This document shows positions 44,139 to 56,430 of a stretch of 64,000 nt of DNA, in pieces. The stretch comes from Zoroaster sp. YZ-2022 (taxonomy: Eukaryota > Echinodermata > Asteroidea > Forcipulatida > Zoroasteridae): positions 7,050,359 to 7,114,358 of the forward strand of contig CM055823.1 in assembly GCA_029582265.1 (NCBI GenBank). Reading direction: 5' to 3'. The position numbers were made by a program, and so were the translations under genes. The first letter of the stretch is position 1. Each line of letters begins with the position of its first letter. The notes beneath the pieces were generated by a model. That model was not told where the DNA came from. It ran no database searches and saw nothing but the letters and a program-made list of their open reading frames with translations.

Positions 44139-46776
44139 CCCTTTGCATGCTACCATTCAGTGCACTGACTATTCCCTCCCCGCTGCATTATTTCTGCACA
44201 GACACACAAAATAGGCATGGATGCATTCACAAGCTTTTTTCTATATGAAGGAGTATTTGTATTACAAAACTCAAAATAAAAAGATTGTAGAGTATGAAAT
44301 TTGCAAAACATCAGTCAAAAAATCAGATGTGTGGGATATAAAATGTGGAAGTTACACAACTTTGAAAATATGGAATTACAAATAGTTCAAACCTTACGTT
44401 GAGCATACTATTGTGCATGCACATGTGCATACATGTACATGTACATATTGTAAACACACACACAACACATGGGTAGTGGAACTACTGTTCATGCTATAAA
44501 CTGTCCATTGTTTTTGGTTGTATAATAAAAACCAAATCCAAAAGAGTTCTCTCCGTGCTCGTGTAATTATTGTGTTTGTGCATGTTGTAGATGTACTATT
44601 TTATTCCGCGTGATAATATATGAACAGAAAAAAAACAAAGCAAACAATACGCTTCTTGATAAGTCTTGGAACTTTACCACACGCATAAATAATAATGTAA
44701 CAGAATGTTATGTTCAGGTCTTCAAGTGTTAGTGGTATCCTGGTACACAGTCTGCTTTGTAACCCACAAGTGTGTGGTACCTGCGGAAGCATGGAGATGG
44801 GCACATCGGTAGGTCACATTCCTCACAAGAAAATTCTGTTTGGTGGCGCTTTACGCTGCGGTTTGAGCAGACAACACAGTCTGGTCTGCTTTTACGGCCA
44901 GCTGCTGTGACAGCCGTTATATGCTTCATGAAGTGTCGATCCGTCAGACGTGCAGGCTGGTCAAGGGATCTACGTCCAGGTCTCATGTTTGGCCTTACGT
45001 GTCCTTCTAAAAGACCATGGACAATCGAGTAGCGAAATTTCTCAGGCTTTTGGCGTGTTCCGGCGTGAAGTGATTTCCAAATTATCCAACTGTTGACGAA
45101 GGATACTTCGAGCAAGTATACAAAAACTTTCTTCCACCACTTTAGTGTCTTATGAAGGTTTAGATAGTACCACATGCCTTGATCGGCTCTATCAACACCA
45201 CCCATATATCTCGTGTAGCACTCAATGGCAACGGGCTTGTCAATTGTACGAGGCTGTACTTGACCACGGGCGCGAACATCCTTCTCAAATGTAGATTGAT
45301 TATGAACTGACGTCATCACATTTACCTGCCGTTTATCATACCAAGACAAAAACAACTGGTCACCGTCTCGCACTGCACGAAGAGGATCCCCCTTTTTCAT
45401 TTTGGTGGCCTTGATTTCTTGTGGCGTGCCTACACGATTTACACGCAAAGTGCCGCAAGCTCCAATATTGTTTTCGGCAAGCGCACTAAACAAATCTGGA
45501 GAGGAGAATAGATTATCCATATAAATATGATGACCTTTATTGTTCAAGGGCTGAGATAATCGGAGCACAACATTTTTGTATAGCCCCACTTCTGTTTCAT
45601 TGTTGGCTTTACCTTGATATAGTTCCGAGTTCCATATATATCCTGTGTTGGCTTCTGCAACATTCCAGCAGTTGAGCCCCCATTTGTGCGGTTTGTTTGG
45701 CTTGTAAACCTTCATACTGGTTCTTCCTTTGAAAGGAATTATGGTCTCATCCACCGATATCTCCCGGCCGGGGTAATATGCTAACTGCCATCGGGACACC
45801 AGCATTTCCATTACTTGTTTGATTTTCCCACGACGATCATGATGAGGGTCCCCTGCTTGAGTCAAAAGTGCATTGTTCGTAGTGTGGAAAAGTTGCAGAA
45901 TTAGATAGAATCTATCCCGAGAGAGAATGGCACGAATACCAGGGGCTTGAATTGTCCATTCCGTGGTCCAATAGGCGTCATAATTTGGGCGTCTATCTAT
46001 GCCCATAAGCAGCAATATTGCTAGAAATGCCTTGAGTGACTACTAAGACTGTCAAAACCGCCTTTGTTTGCAATTGTAGTTGCTGCGTATCTGTTTGTTT
46101 CAATTACAAGCAAATCAATGACATTAGAGTCGAAGAAGTGAGAAAAAATACCATACTCTGAAATATCATCGGCATCTTCCCTGTCAAAAATCATCTGCCC
46201 GTGTGGCTGGTTGAAATCCATGAGCCAGTCATGCTGATACGCCCTGTGCAAAGCAACCCGGTAAGCGTCTCCGCCACCTTGCACCCTACGTGCCCGCTGC
46301 CGATCACCCGCTGCCGGAGGTTGGTCGCTGTTCGGTGCTAGCTCTGCCGCTTCGTTGTCCGATACGGTTTCATCATTGGTCATGTACACATCACCATCAC
46401 TATCAACATTATCACTCACCAAAACCTCATCAAAGTCCGAATCATCCGAATCCGAGTCCTCAAATCTCTCTAAAAGCTTCCTCGGCATTCATGGTACACA
46501 CCCCTTTGTTTTACACTAATCAGAATCGCAACGCTTTGACGATGATTTTTGATGATTTTTGAAAGATTTTGTGAGAAAAGTTTTGAAGATTACATGTGCA
46601 AAATGGCGTCCATACAACGATATTATCATAAAATACCCGGATGTAGGTCAGGGGTTAAGAGATTCTTGGATTTTTGCATAAATAGGTGGGCACAGACTCC
46701 GGGCGCATATTTGCGCCGTTAGCGGTGTGGGAATAGGAAGCTTGGGCGCAAATTTGCGCCAATAGCACGCAAAGGG
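44139..46776 (-). mobile_element. piggyBac element 1, near-complete, 2638 bp
   Basis: Terminal inverted repeats CCCTTTGCATGCTA (44139-44152) and TAGCACGCAAAGGG (46763-46776) differ at one base and are flanked by TTAA (44135-44138 and 46777-46780). The subterminal right end repeats GGGCGCA(A/T)ATTTGCGCC. It encodes a transposase with one frame break. The flanks are two halves of a repeat also found intact at 34994-35374. Confidence 0.95.
44729..46488 (-). CDS. piggyBac transposase (PGBD4-like), one frameshift
   Basis: The start at 46488 (MPRKLLERFEDSDSDDSDFD) gives the usual acidic N-terminus. The frame ends at 46021, and the adjoining frame continues LKAFLAILLLMGIDRRPNYD, so one base is gained or lost near 46035. 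The core follows: the first catalytic Asp in EISVDETIIPFKGR, the second in HHIYMDNLFSSPDLF and the third in YMGGVDRADQ. The C-terminal Cys-rich zinc domain has CVVCSNRS and CEECDLPMCPSPCFRRYH, ending at 44729. All three acidic residues and the zinc ligands are present and the second frame is 428 codons long. This is a cut-and-paste enzyme for TTAA sites and a possible source for the TTAA MITEs nearby. Confidence 0.95.
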
Positions 46777-46780
46777 TTAA

Positions 46781-47325
46781 GTGAATGGTTTTGAATGACA
46801 GGTCTGCTATACCCTGAAGACCCTAGTGCCATTTTTAAGTGGTAGATCAATTACTTGTACACTGGCCACCATGTGTTAAAACTCCATAGGGTACTGAGAT
46901 GATGGATAGTCCACTTTATCTACATAATGTTTTTGCAAACACTGCAGGTTTTGTTTTTAAATAATTTATTCCAAGACTGTGTGTGTGGTACTCGAGGGTA
47001 AAAACCAAAGATAAGGCGAGACTATACAAAAAACAAAAGTGTACTAACCAGTATCCAGTGAATGATAACCCACTGTGTAGTACATTCACCATTTGACACC
47101 ATTCAGCTATGTGAAACACACCAAGGTGTAGTGTATCCACCATTCAAAACCATTTGAATGATAAACCACTGTAGTACATTCACCATTTAACCATTCGGCG
47201 ATGGAAACACCAAGGTGTAGTGTATCGACCATTTAAAACAATTTGAATGGATTTGAATGGTAGTAAAGCTTGCTACCAACACTGTTCAAATGGTATCACC
47301 ATGTGTGTACAAAACCAATGGGCAT
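46781..47325 (+). repeat. Host repeat split by piggyBac 1, right part
   Basis: Internal near-duplicates of CACCAAGGTGTAGTGTAT and CCACTGT(GT)AGTACATTCACC, then GAATGGATTTGAATGGTAGT AAAGC shared with 35236. From 47326 to 47935 no gene was recognised. Confidence 0.75.
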
Positions 47326-47935
47326 TTTCAAAAGGGAGGGGTAATATTTTTCATTAAAGATTGTTTCAAGAGAACACTTTGTAATGTTTTAATTAATTAC
47401 GAAAAAACGCAAAATCATTTGCGAGTCCTAGTTCTGTGTCCATTTTGTTACGATCGTAAGACATGCAGCTTGTCTCGATGGTTTCCGGCGGAACGTAAAC
47501 ACGGATAATGACAACCAATGTTCCTGTATGTAGTCCGTATAATAATCAGATTGCGCGTCCTGGGGACGAGGATAAAGGTCATGACGTTGTTGTCTGTTCA
47601 GTTAAGCTGTGTTGCGTACGTTAACAACGCTTAAACCCAAATGAAAATCGTCTAAATTACATCCTGATTTTTGGCCATCGGCCTTTGATGTTTGTCGATA
47701 CAGAAAGCCAAGATACTATTAAATAAATTTATCATAAAATTTCCCCTCTATGATGTCGTAAAGTTTGTTTGAAGCGGATTTTTTTATTGTACCAATGGCT
47801 GCCAATGCTGGATTTTACCGTAATAATGTTGCAAACATTAATTCTCAAAAGTAAACTGAAGATTTGAGTGCAATTCGTGGCAGAATCGCCAATCTTAAAT
47901 GCCACAATGTAACGGTGTTAGAGTATGAGCTGTAA

Positions 47936-48484
47936 GTAAACGGCAACAAATGTGAATGTCAATTTTGGTCGTAACGGAAAGACATTCATGCGTGATCATT
48001 TCTCACATGTTTGTCATATCTATATGTTGCGAGTTTGGTGGTTAGCTTTGCATTGTATAAGAACGACAATATTTCTTAACAGTGTCTGTTTGTCTGTAAA
48101 CGGCAACAAATGTGAATGTCAATTTTGGTCGTAACGGAAAGACATTCATGCGTGATCATTTCTCACATGTTTGTCATATCTATATAAGTAAGACTAATTG
48201 CGGTGACACCATGTGGAATCTCAATTGAGTAGTAATTAGTTCTGAAAAGAACTGGGGGTACAACTCGACGTTTCGATCAGTATGCTCTGATCGTCCTCGG
48301 GACTAATTACTACAGGACTAATTACTACTCAATTGAGATTCCACATGGTGTCACCGCAATTAGTCTTACTTATCATCCTCGCCATGCAAAGCTACAAGTT
48401 TTACTCATATCTATATGTTGCGAGTTTGGTGGTTAGCTTTGCATTGTATAAGAACGACAATATTTCTTAACAGTGTCTGTTTGC
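47936..48484 (+). repeat. 160-bp tandem duplication, second copy interrupted
   Basis: GTAAACGGCAACAAATGTGA at 47936 recurs at 48096 with the whole 160-bp unit. Copy 2 is split by the insertion at 48186-48405 and ends at about 48484. From 48485 to 49158 nothing else is seen. Confidence 0.95.
48186..48405 (+). mobile_element. Penelope-tail foldback inserted as a 220-bp unit
   Basis: Exact 11-bp direct repeats CATATCTATAT flank it (48175-48185 and 48406-48416). The uninterrupted copy of the host duplication shows the empty site. It is a hairpin: AAGTAAGACTAATTGCGGTG ACACCATGTGGAATCTCAAT ... ATTGAGATTCCACATGGTGT CACCGCAATTAGTCTTACTT. The middle holds a second stem GATCAGTATGCTCTGATC. The 3' end is CGCCATGCAAAGC, as in the other tails. 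It encodes nothing, so it moved with enzymes supplied by another element. Confidence 0.93.
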
Positions 48485-49158
48485 GTTCCAAATACATTTT
48501 AAAGTAGCATGCCCAAGATTTGAAGGTTATATCTCAAACTGAAAAAACATCTGAATATTTTTCTTGTTTGTACCTTGTCTGCTCATAGTGAGACATGTAC
48601 AAAGTCAAAGGGAGCTTAACCTTTCTGTACACCATACACCTATAAGACACTGTGTTACATATGTTAGAAATGCAACTAGTTAACTTTGAATGCTAAAAAA
48701 GTGGACTTCCTATCGACGAACTATCTTGACCCATTTTAAGTAGCTTGCTTGAGGTATAAACATTGAAATAGTGTCTGCATAGTTCCCGACAGTTATTAAT
48801 TTTTTACCATGTGGGTCACACTTTCTTCACCTAGTGTTATATTACTGCTCATAATCTAATTGCAAAATTGATGTCTTTTGAAGCAGAAATTGATGTTATA
48901 ATACAAAATTTTGGATAATTTCAAAAATATGATTGTGACGTCATCAATGATAATTTCATTGAACTGGAAGTTCATGCGAACACATTGTCAGTGCTAGACC
49001 TTAGCGGTCGCCCGGTCGCTAAATGCAAGTGAAAATAGCGGCGGGCGAGTCAAAAGCCTATTGTGAGATAACATAGAAACAGAAAGTGTTCTTTAACAGG
49101 CGAAAACAGGAAGGGAAATGGTGGGAAAAGGCATCATTTTATTCAACATATTTAATAT

Positions 49159-49513
49159 TAATAATAATAATAATAACAATGTGTGGACTTATATAGCGCA
49201 CGTATCCACCAACTAAGTGGTGCTCAAGGCGCATTATATCATTACCCCTGCTCATAAGGCTCATAAATCATTCCTGAAAACATCTCGGCTCCCTGGGATA
49301 TACAGCTCAATTGCTGCCATTACAGCGCATATAGGGCTAATCAACCAACTCTGCCTTCACAGGTACCCATTTAACCCCTGGGTGGAGAGCAGCAATTATG
49401 GTTAAGTGTCTTGCTCAAGGACACAAGTGTCACGGCCGAGATTCGAACCCACATTCTGCTGCTAACACCAGAACTTGAGTCCGGTAAGTTAGACCGCTCG
49501 GCCACGACACTCC
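49159..49513 (-). mobile_element. tRNA-derived SINE, full-length, minus strand
   Basis: Reading on the minus strand: GTCGTGGCCGAGCGGTCTAA (A box), GGTTCGAATCTCGGCC (B box), CTTGAGCAAGACACTTAACC, TAATGGCAGCAATTGAGCTG, GCGCCTTGAGCACCACTTAG and (ATT)n. From 49514 to 49690 nothing is seen. Confidence 0.93.
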
Positions 49514-49720
49514 ATGTACAGGTTTTATAGGTATGACCCTGACGTAGTATGAGGGAAAGCGGGCTAGTAGCTTAGATATCATTACTCATAAACTCAAATG
49601 TTAAGGTCAGTTCTTTTACAGAATTAGAGTTGATATAATTTGTTTTTACATTAGCAAGTTTTTTGACAGCACAGATAAATACATTAAATCATTAGAAATG
49701 TCGGTTAAACTGTTTGCTTA

Positions 49721-50372
49721 CCGTAATTTCCTGCGTATAAGACGCTCGGTGTATAAGGCGCATTACCCCAGAATCGGGGGAATGTGATTAAAGTGTCAAC
49801 GTACAAGGCGCACCGCCGTATAAGGCGCACCATGACCGCTCAGTAGTGCAGTGCATGCCAGAAGCGCTATAGCACGACCATGCCGCCACCACCACGCGCG
49901 CGTCGTACTAGGAAAGTAGTCTGGTTGCGGCCCAAGTGATCCCGCGGTGTTGTGCGTAATACACTGTGATTAATAATCGAGGTGAAAAACAGACACGGCA
50001 AAGTTGACAACCTTGCACACATCGCATAGAGACTTAGTCATTAGAAAGCGTTGTAGATAAAAATGCGCGATCGTATGCGATGTTGGGCATGCTATTTTTA
50101 GAAACAGGGAATTCTGCTTTTGGTACGTCACACACGAGTCTTTCGTGAGTATTATTTACGGTGAATGAATGCATGAAAATCTTGCGCTAACGACCTTCAT
50201 TGGAAAACACGGCCGCTTTGTTAGGTTGAGGTCCACCGAAAGTTACACAAGCGGTAATCATCACTTTGATCTCAAGCGACACCAGATAAGGCGCACCATT
50301 AGATAAGACGCAGTGACGTTTTCGTACCTTTGAAAGTCAGATAAGCCGCGTCTTATACGCAGGAAATTACGG
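49721..50372. mobile_element. 652-bp MITE with TA duplication
   Basis: Ends CCGTAATTTCCTGCGTATAA and TTATACGCAGGAAATTACGG are perfect inverted repeats, flanked by TA (49719-49720 and 50373-50374). It has a GC-rich interior with repeated TATAAGGCGCACC words. It is inserted in the GCTTACTCTC site of the 81-bp minisatellite. Confidence 0.9.
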
Positions 50373-50971
50373 TACTCTCTTTGAATCAAGATATACATTG
50401 AAGGGAAGGTACAACATTGGTAATGTTGGCTAAACTGCTTCTATGAGTATGCTTACTCTCTTTGAATCAAGATATACATTGAAGGGAAGGTACAACATTG
50501 GTAATGTTGGCAAAACTGCTTCTATGAGTATGCTTAGGCTACTCTCTTTGAATCAAGATATACATTGAATCAAAGGTACAACATTGGTAATGTTGACAAA
50601 ACTGCTTCTATGAATATGCTTACTCTCTTTGAATCAAGATATACATTGAAGGGAAGGTACAACATTGGTAATGTTGGCAAAACTGCTTCTATGAGTATGC
50701 TTACTCTCTTTGAATCAAGATATACATTGAAGGGAAGGTACAACATTGGTAATGTTGGCAAAACTGCTTCTATGAGTATGCTTACTCTCTTTGAATCAAG
50801 ATATACATTGAAGGGAAGGTACAACATTGGTCATGTTGGCAAAACTGCTTCTATGAGTATGCTTAGGCTACTCTCTTTGAATCAAGATATACATTGAATC
50901 AAAGGTACAACATTGGTAATGTTGACAAAACTGCTTCTATGAATATGCTTGCTCTCTTTGAATCAAGATAT
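50373..50971. repeat. 81-bp minisatellite, main block
   Basis: The unit contains TACTCTCTTTGAATCAAGAT, ATACATTGAAGGGAAGGTAC, AACATTGGTAATGTTGGCAA and AACTGCTTCTATGAGTATGC (81-bp period, for example 50401 and 50482). Some units carry an extra AGGCT. Because 81 is a multiple of 3, the array is open in frames on both strands (27-residue repeats). The same unit continues at 51521-51604, 52043-52350, 56846-56869 and 57173-57405, separated by insertions. A degenerate piece lies at 49692-49720. Confidence 0.96.
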
Positions 50972-51333
50972 AATAATAATAATAATAATGTATAGATTTA
51001 TATAGCGCACGTATCCACCAACTAAGTGGCGCTCAAGGCGCATTATATTATTATCCCTGCTCATAAGGCTCATAAGGCTCATAAATCATTCCTGAAACCA
51101 TCTCAGCTCCCTGGGGAGTATACAGCTCAATTGCTGCCATTTCTAGCACATATAGAGCAAACCATCTCTGCCTTCACAGGTACCCATTTAACCCCTGGGT
51201 GGAGAGAAGCAATTATGGTTAAGTGTCTTGCTCAAGGACACAGGTGTCACGGCCGGGGCTCGAACCCACACTCTGCTGCTGGCAACACCAGAACTTGAGT
51301 TCAGTGCGCTAGACCACTCGGCCACGACAATCC
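50972..51333 (-). mobile_element. tRNA-derived SINE, minus strand
   Basis: Same family as 49159-49513: (AAT)n, CTTATATAGCGCACG-type tail, GGCGCATTATATTATTATCC, body and head ending GCTAGACCACTCGGCCACGA CAATCC. A TCATAAGGC triplication is seen at 51061-51087. Confidence 0.92.
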
Positions 51334-51344
51334 ACTTTCCGTGC

Positions 51345-51520
51345 ATTATACAACACACGGGACCTACGGCTTTACGTCCCATCCGAAGGACGAAGCAATT
51401 ATGGTTAAGTACCTTGCTCAAGGACACAAATGTCATGACCGGGGCTCGAACCCACACCCTGCTGCTGGCAACACCAGAACTTGAGTTCGGTCGCTGAGAC
51501 CGCTCGGCCACGACACTCCA
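51345..51520 (-). mobile_element. Second SINE of a related family, joined head to tail
   Basis: GGGACCTACGGCTTTACGTC CCATCCGAAGGACGAAGCAA replaces the usual body. It is followed by the shared segment CTTGCTCAAGGACACAAATG and the tRNA-like head ending GACCGCTCGGCCACGACACT CC. With the preceding SINE it forms a tandem pair. Confidence 0.85.
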
Positions 51521-51604
51521 ATATACATTGAACCAAAGGTACAACATTGGTAATGTTGACAAAACTGCTTCTATGAGTATGCTTACTCTCTTTGAATCCA
51601 GATA
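51521..51604. repeat. 81-bp minisatellite, one unit
   Basis: ATATACATTGAACCAAAGGT ACAACATTGG ... CTCTTTGAATCCAGATA between the SINE pair and the next MITE. Confidence 0.9.
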
Positions 51605-52042
51605 TGACATAAAACACAATAAAGGGGGCCACTTTCCTACCGTCACGTTAGCAGTTTTTCTAATGGTTGTAATTTTTTGTTTAGTATCTGAAACCACCCA
51701 AAAATAATTTCAACATTTGAATAGACATGCATGCTTATCCAAAAGATAATTTGAATTGATTATTACTATTTTTTTAATCACCTTAAAATTTCCATCAACA
51801 AATGGACGAAAAGTGAGGTAACTTTTTCCGTCCAATTTTTATGGAAATTTGAGGGTAAAAAAATAAAGAATAATAAAATCAAATAAATCAACTCAAATTA
51901 GTTCTAGTATAAGCCTGCATGTCCATTCACATGTTGAAACACTTTTTGGTCGGTTTCAGGTACTTAAAAATAAATAACAACCATTGGAAAAACTGCTAAC
52001 ATGACGGATGCAAAGTGGCCCCCTTTATTGTGTTTTATGTCA
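51605..52042. mobile_element. 438-bp foldback MITE with TA duplication
   Basis: TGACATAAAACACAATAAAG at the left end is mirrored by CTTTATTGTGTTTTATGTCA at the right, flanked by TA (51603-51604 and 52043-52044). The inverted repeat extends almost to the centre (GGACGAAAAAGT-type sequence), so one strand folds into a hairpin of about 200 bp. It is inserted in the AGATATACATTG site of the minisatellite unit. Probably Tc1/mariner-type by its TA target. Confidence 0.9.
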
Positions 52043-52350
52043 TATACATTGAAGGGAAGGTACAACATTGGTAATGTTGACAAAACTGCTTCTATGAGTA
52101 TGCTTACTCTCTTTGAATCAAGATATACATCAAAGGGAAAGTACAACATTGGTAATTTTGGCATAACTGCTTCTATGAGTATGCTTACTCTCTTTGAATC
52201 AAGATGTACATTGAAGGGAAGGTACAACATTGGTAATGTTGGCAAAACTGCTTCTATATGAGTATGCTTACTCTCTTTGAATCAAGATATACATTGAAGG
52301 GAAGGTACTGTGTTGGTAATTTTGGCATAACTGCTTCTATGAGTACGCTT
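52043..52350. repeat. 81-bp minisatellite block
   Basis: Nearly four units, with more substitutions than the main block. It ends at GAGTACGCTTA, where the CACTG element begins. Confidence 0.93.
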
Positions 52351-54006
52351 ACACTGTAAACATAAGTTAGTCATTGGTGCTCATAAATTAGTCAAAACGA
52401 CTAATTTAGATTAGTCAAGTCTCAATGACTAATTAAATCAACGTAGGACTAATGTTTAGTCACAAATGACCAATTTAGGTTAGTCATTGCTGATGTTTGT
52501 GACTAATAAAAATAAGTCATTCGTTATGAACAAAATTTGATTATTTCAAGTTTATAATTGCTTTCAGAATGAATTTTCGCTGGGGTTTATTTCAAGTCAT
52601 TCGGACTTATGATCTTTTTCATTAACACATATTTTTAAACATTTTTGTAGTATTAAATTCATATGAAAATGGTCATGATAATTTTTTGTGATACATTTTG
52701 TGCACCATTTGATTCATTCAGTGATAATTGAATGTTATTTCTTTCAAATCGGTGACAAAATCACAAATAATTTGCCTGGATGGGAACATTATTACTTCGT
52801 CAATGACTAATGTGTCTCGTCATACGACTAAGAAAAACGAAATTGGTACGGTTATGCAACTGCTAAGTTCCTTATTGGTTGAACGCAACTGGTAGTTTGC
52901 GGTTTGCGTATTGTCCATGCGTTGAACGGGTACCATTGAAATTGAACCGCGCCATGTTTGCATTATTGGCCGCCATTGTATCGACGTGTTAATGCATTGT
53001 GCGATTGCTTATTGTGTGCAAAGCGATATTGTTTGCTAGAACGCTGTCATAATCCACTGCAATCTTGCATTCATCAAAGCCATCAAACATCAAAATAATG
53101 TCAACGAACTCAGGAATGTCATCAACTGCAAGGTAAGTTCAGTTTTCGTTGTATTAAGTGAATGTTTTATTAGTTGAGGCCTTATTTTCGGTCACACTAT
53201 TTAGCCGCCAACTCGGACGGTTTCCACGACAACTCAATACGACTCCGACAACTCAAGACAACAAGTTACAAAATACCTTCAAATGCGGTATTTATTGCCA
53301 GAGTGTATCTGGAAACACGGCTCAACATTATTTGCACTTGCATGCATACTTATTTTTCAAGGAAAAATAGTTTTTTTCTTCGTAAAAATAACCGATTTTC
53401 TCCGTCCGAAGATGCCTGCGCAATGACATCAGACCGCACCATTGTGTTAGGTTTTTGTCACTGTTTACGTTTGTAGGGGTTGGGAATGACCCACATTATA
53501 ATCTTGCTTTTGTTTTTTATTATTTCTTAATTTCCTTTTTTACTCATTTCTTTATTTAACTTCCTTATTTCCTCAATTCTTTATTTGATTTCTTTATTTA
53601 AGTTTCTTTATTTCTTTATTATTTTCTATTATTTTCTATTGTTTTTATTTTTTATTTCATTAGTTTTGATAAATACATTTGTTTAGCTTGGTCAATGACT
53701 TAGAAAAATTTAATTGCATAAAATAAATGTAAATATAATTGTTACTGTTTTTTCATTAAATAAAGAAATGCAGACTCTAAGGCGTACTACTACTTTATGA
53801 GCTTTATATCGCTTCCATTTAAAAAAGTATATTCAGTCAATCAGTGCTAAAAGCAAATAAATATTTATTACAGAAATAATAATAAAATGATTAAATATAA
53901 AGTGGACATTACATGTCAAGAGGCCTGTAACTTAAAGAGCAAATGTGGGTTTCATATTTCGATTTGTAATTTTATTTTATGTTTTTTCTTGATTTGATAT
54001 TAACAG

Positions 54007-55278
54007 ATGCTATCCGAGTTCAAGAGACTGCAGGGAACAAGAGCTGGAGTAGAAGAACTTCTGGATGAAGGCCTGAAGAAGTATGAAAGTGCCATCCTGA
54101 AGCTGTTTGGGTCGGCCAGGAAATTGGAAGACTTGCACCAGAAGGCTCTGGATAACATCCTCTGCAATGGGATGGAATTGCTAGAAAAGGTCAGTTGGTT
54201 TAGGATGATAAACCTAGTTAAAGCCCCTATACAACATTATTAGTTCCATTCCAGAATAAAATAAATGTAAGCAAGTCTTAATTGATGTGAAGATTATGTG
54301 ATTTAAAGTTATTCTGCCTGAAGTGCAGACATTTAAGAGAAATTATGAAAATAAGATTCAGACAGAAAAACAGAATCTGCGAAATTGCTGTCTTATGTGA
54401 TTCACCTCAACAATCACCATTTCAGTTTTCTAGGTTTTATCCATAATGTGAGCACATTTGCACTTGGGTGAAACTTAAGCACGGTTAGTCAATCAGAGTT
54501 GCCAAAATAATATTGTAGAGGGCTTTAAATAAGAAGCTTTTGTCAAATGATTGATTATATTTTTGTACTAAATGTGGTCTTTTATAAACATTGTTTCAGA
54601 GGCAACTTCTGTCAGTCATACTTGGTATTCCGGCTTTGTTTTTAAGAGAAAAGACAAGCAGTATGTTGCTACTTGCTAAGGAGAGTGTAAGTACATAATG
54701 TGTGTTGTGTTTGATATGCAAAGAACTACAGTGTAGCTTGAAAATATTGTATTGAATAAATTAAACATTTAAAAATAAATTGAGGCTTCTGTAGTTTATA
54801 AACAATCTAAGGAGTTTTGGTACCTTATATGCAACAGCTGTGAAACTGCATATACTCCTTTGGAGTGAAGTGGTTTTGAGAATTTTTTTATATTTGACAT
54901 TCCAGTCAGTATATTCTGAGAATGCTTATACCCAATTTGAACTTTTACAGCAGTGGTAACACCAGCCCTGTAGTTCATGGGCATTCCAGCAAGATTTACT
55001 CTTTCATGCTTTTACACCTCAATGAGGAGCTGTCTCCTGATTCATGTTGAGAGCTGTTCAAAAGCATAGTGGCAGTTCAACCACTGGTTTTTGGTTGTGA
55101 CCTCCTTTTCTGCTACATTGGAACTGGAGCTGTTGCGCTTACAAAACATCTGTTGAATATCATTTGCCTAAAGACATCATTTGCCTAAAAGACATCAAGC
55201 TTTAATCTAATTGTAAAGTATTTTTGGTTTTATGTTCTCATTGATATACAGGAAGATGGCGCACCATACATTAAATGA
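54007..55278 (+). CDS. Small spliced gene inside the CACTG element, function unknown
   Basis: Three exons keep one frame. 54007-54189 (MLSEFKRLQGTRAGVEELLD, then EGLKKYESAILKLFGSARKL, EDLHQKALDNILCNGMELLE) ends at GTCAGT. 54600-54686 (RQLLSVILGIPALFLREKTS, SMLLLAKES) lies between TTTCAG and GTAAGT. 55252-55278 (EDGAPYIK, stop) follows ATACAG. All junctions are phase 0, which random sequence would rarely give. An upstream mini-exon with ATG (53098-53132, MSTNSGMSSTAR) ends at a perfect AAG|GTAAGT, but its phase does not fit exon 2 directly, so another exon or a non-coding leader is possible. The product is mostly helical and charged. The IPALFLRE-like end is faintly reminiscent of uncharacterised animal proteins. 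I do not assign a function. Confidence 0.6.
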
Positions 55279-56239
55279 GACGATTCGGACCTCTCAGATA
55301 CCTGGCCTGTTTTTATATTTTCAACTTGGCATATCCAGCAAGTTTTAAGAAGACGCTAACCTTCTTCTAGAAAGTTATCCTGAATGTACAGGATAATGTG
55401 AAGATCGAAGCGTGCAGTGGTCACATTACTTGAGAGATTAAACCAGCATCTTGACGAGTAATGTGACCAACAACATGGTTTTAGCCAGAGGGTTGTCTTG
55501 GTGTCTTTGAATTCACTGAATGTGTGAAAATAATTAAGACTCCCTGGTTTCAATTGACAACACATTTGGAATCAGTTATGGTGCTATTCGTGAGATTTAT
55601 TCTTGCCTTTTCATTAAAACGGAAAATCACTTGCCAAAATAATGTTCCTTTGCAATACCACCCTAATTTTATAAGGTAATAAGCAATGTCTGGAAGGGCC
55701 AAACCTTATTTCAATTTGTAATTTAATTTGAGTAGTGGTACATGTATGAGGTTTGTTACACTCTGACTCATTCGATTACATTTGTCATTTTATCACTCAG
55801 TTTATAAGTTTAAATGCAAACCAGTTATACTTTTATTTTTACAATAACTTGTGCTACATTATAGTTGCATTATATTTGAACATGGTTTTTATATTTACTG
55901 CACAAAATTGTAAGTTACTAAATTTACTTGCCACTAAGAAACCTGGAAACCTGGAAACCTGGATTGCAAAAATGTATGTACTACTATTGTGTGTGTGTGT
56001 GTGTGGGGGGGGGGGTGCGCTTATTATCTCCGCCTTTGCTGTTGCAACCCAACTACTGGGGGGTGGGGTAATAAACAGATGTGGCATATATTCCTCGTGT
56101 CTACATTTGTTTTGCTGTTTTGCCACTTATTGCAATTTGAAGAGATTCACTGAAGCTGAACTTGTGGATATATTTAATTTACTTTTTTTACTTTATAGTT
56201 ATTATGTTTTATTAATGTACTTTTATTCAAACCAAAGAA

Positions 56240-56430
56240 CAAGACTTTGTATTACGGGTTATACCTCGTTGAGGTATCATGCAGCTTTAAAAGTGTTTTT
56301 TTATTTATTTTTTTATTTTTTTTTAGATACCGGTATGTGATGTATGACACATCACATATCTAAGAAAAAAATACACTTTTAAAGCTGCATAATATCTCAA
56401 CGAGGTGTAACCCTTAATACAAGGTCTTTG
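56240..56430. repeat. Hairpin of about 190 bp
   Basis: AAGACTTTGTATTACGGGTT, ATACCTCGTTGAGGTATCAT and GCAGCTTTAAAAGTGT are mirrored by ACACTTTTAAAGCTGC, ATAATATCTCAACGAGGTGT and AACCCTTAATACAAGGTCTT. It is probably a foldback element nested in the CACTG element. Confidence 0.85.

Noticed and set aside
47936..48134. 60-codon frame
   Set aside because: It lies in a 160-bp tandem duplication and has no recognisable features.
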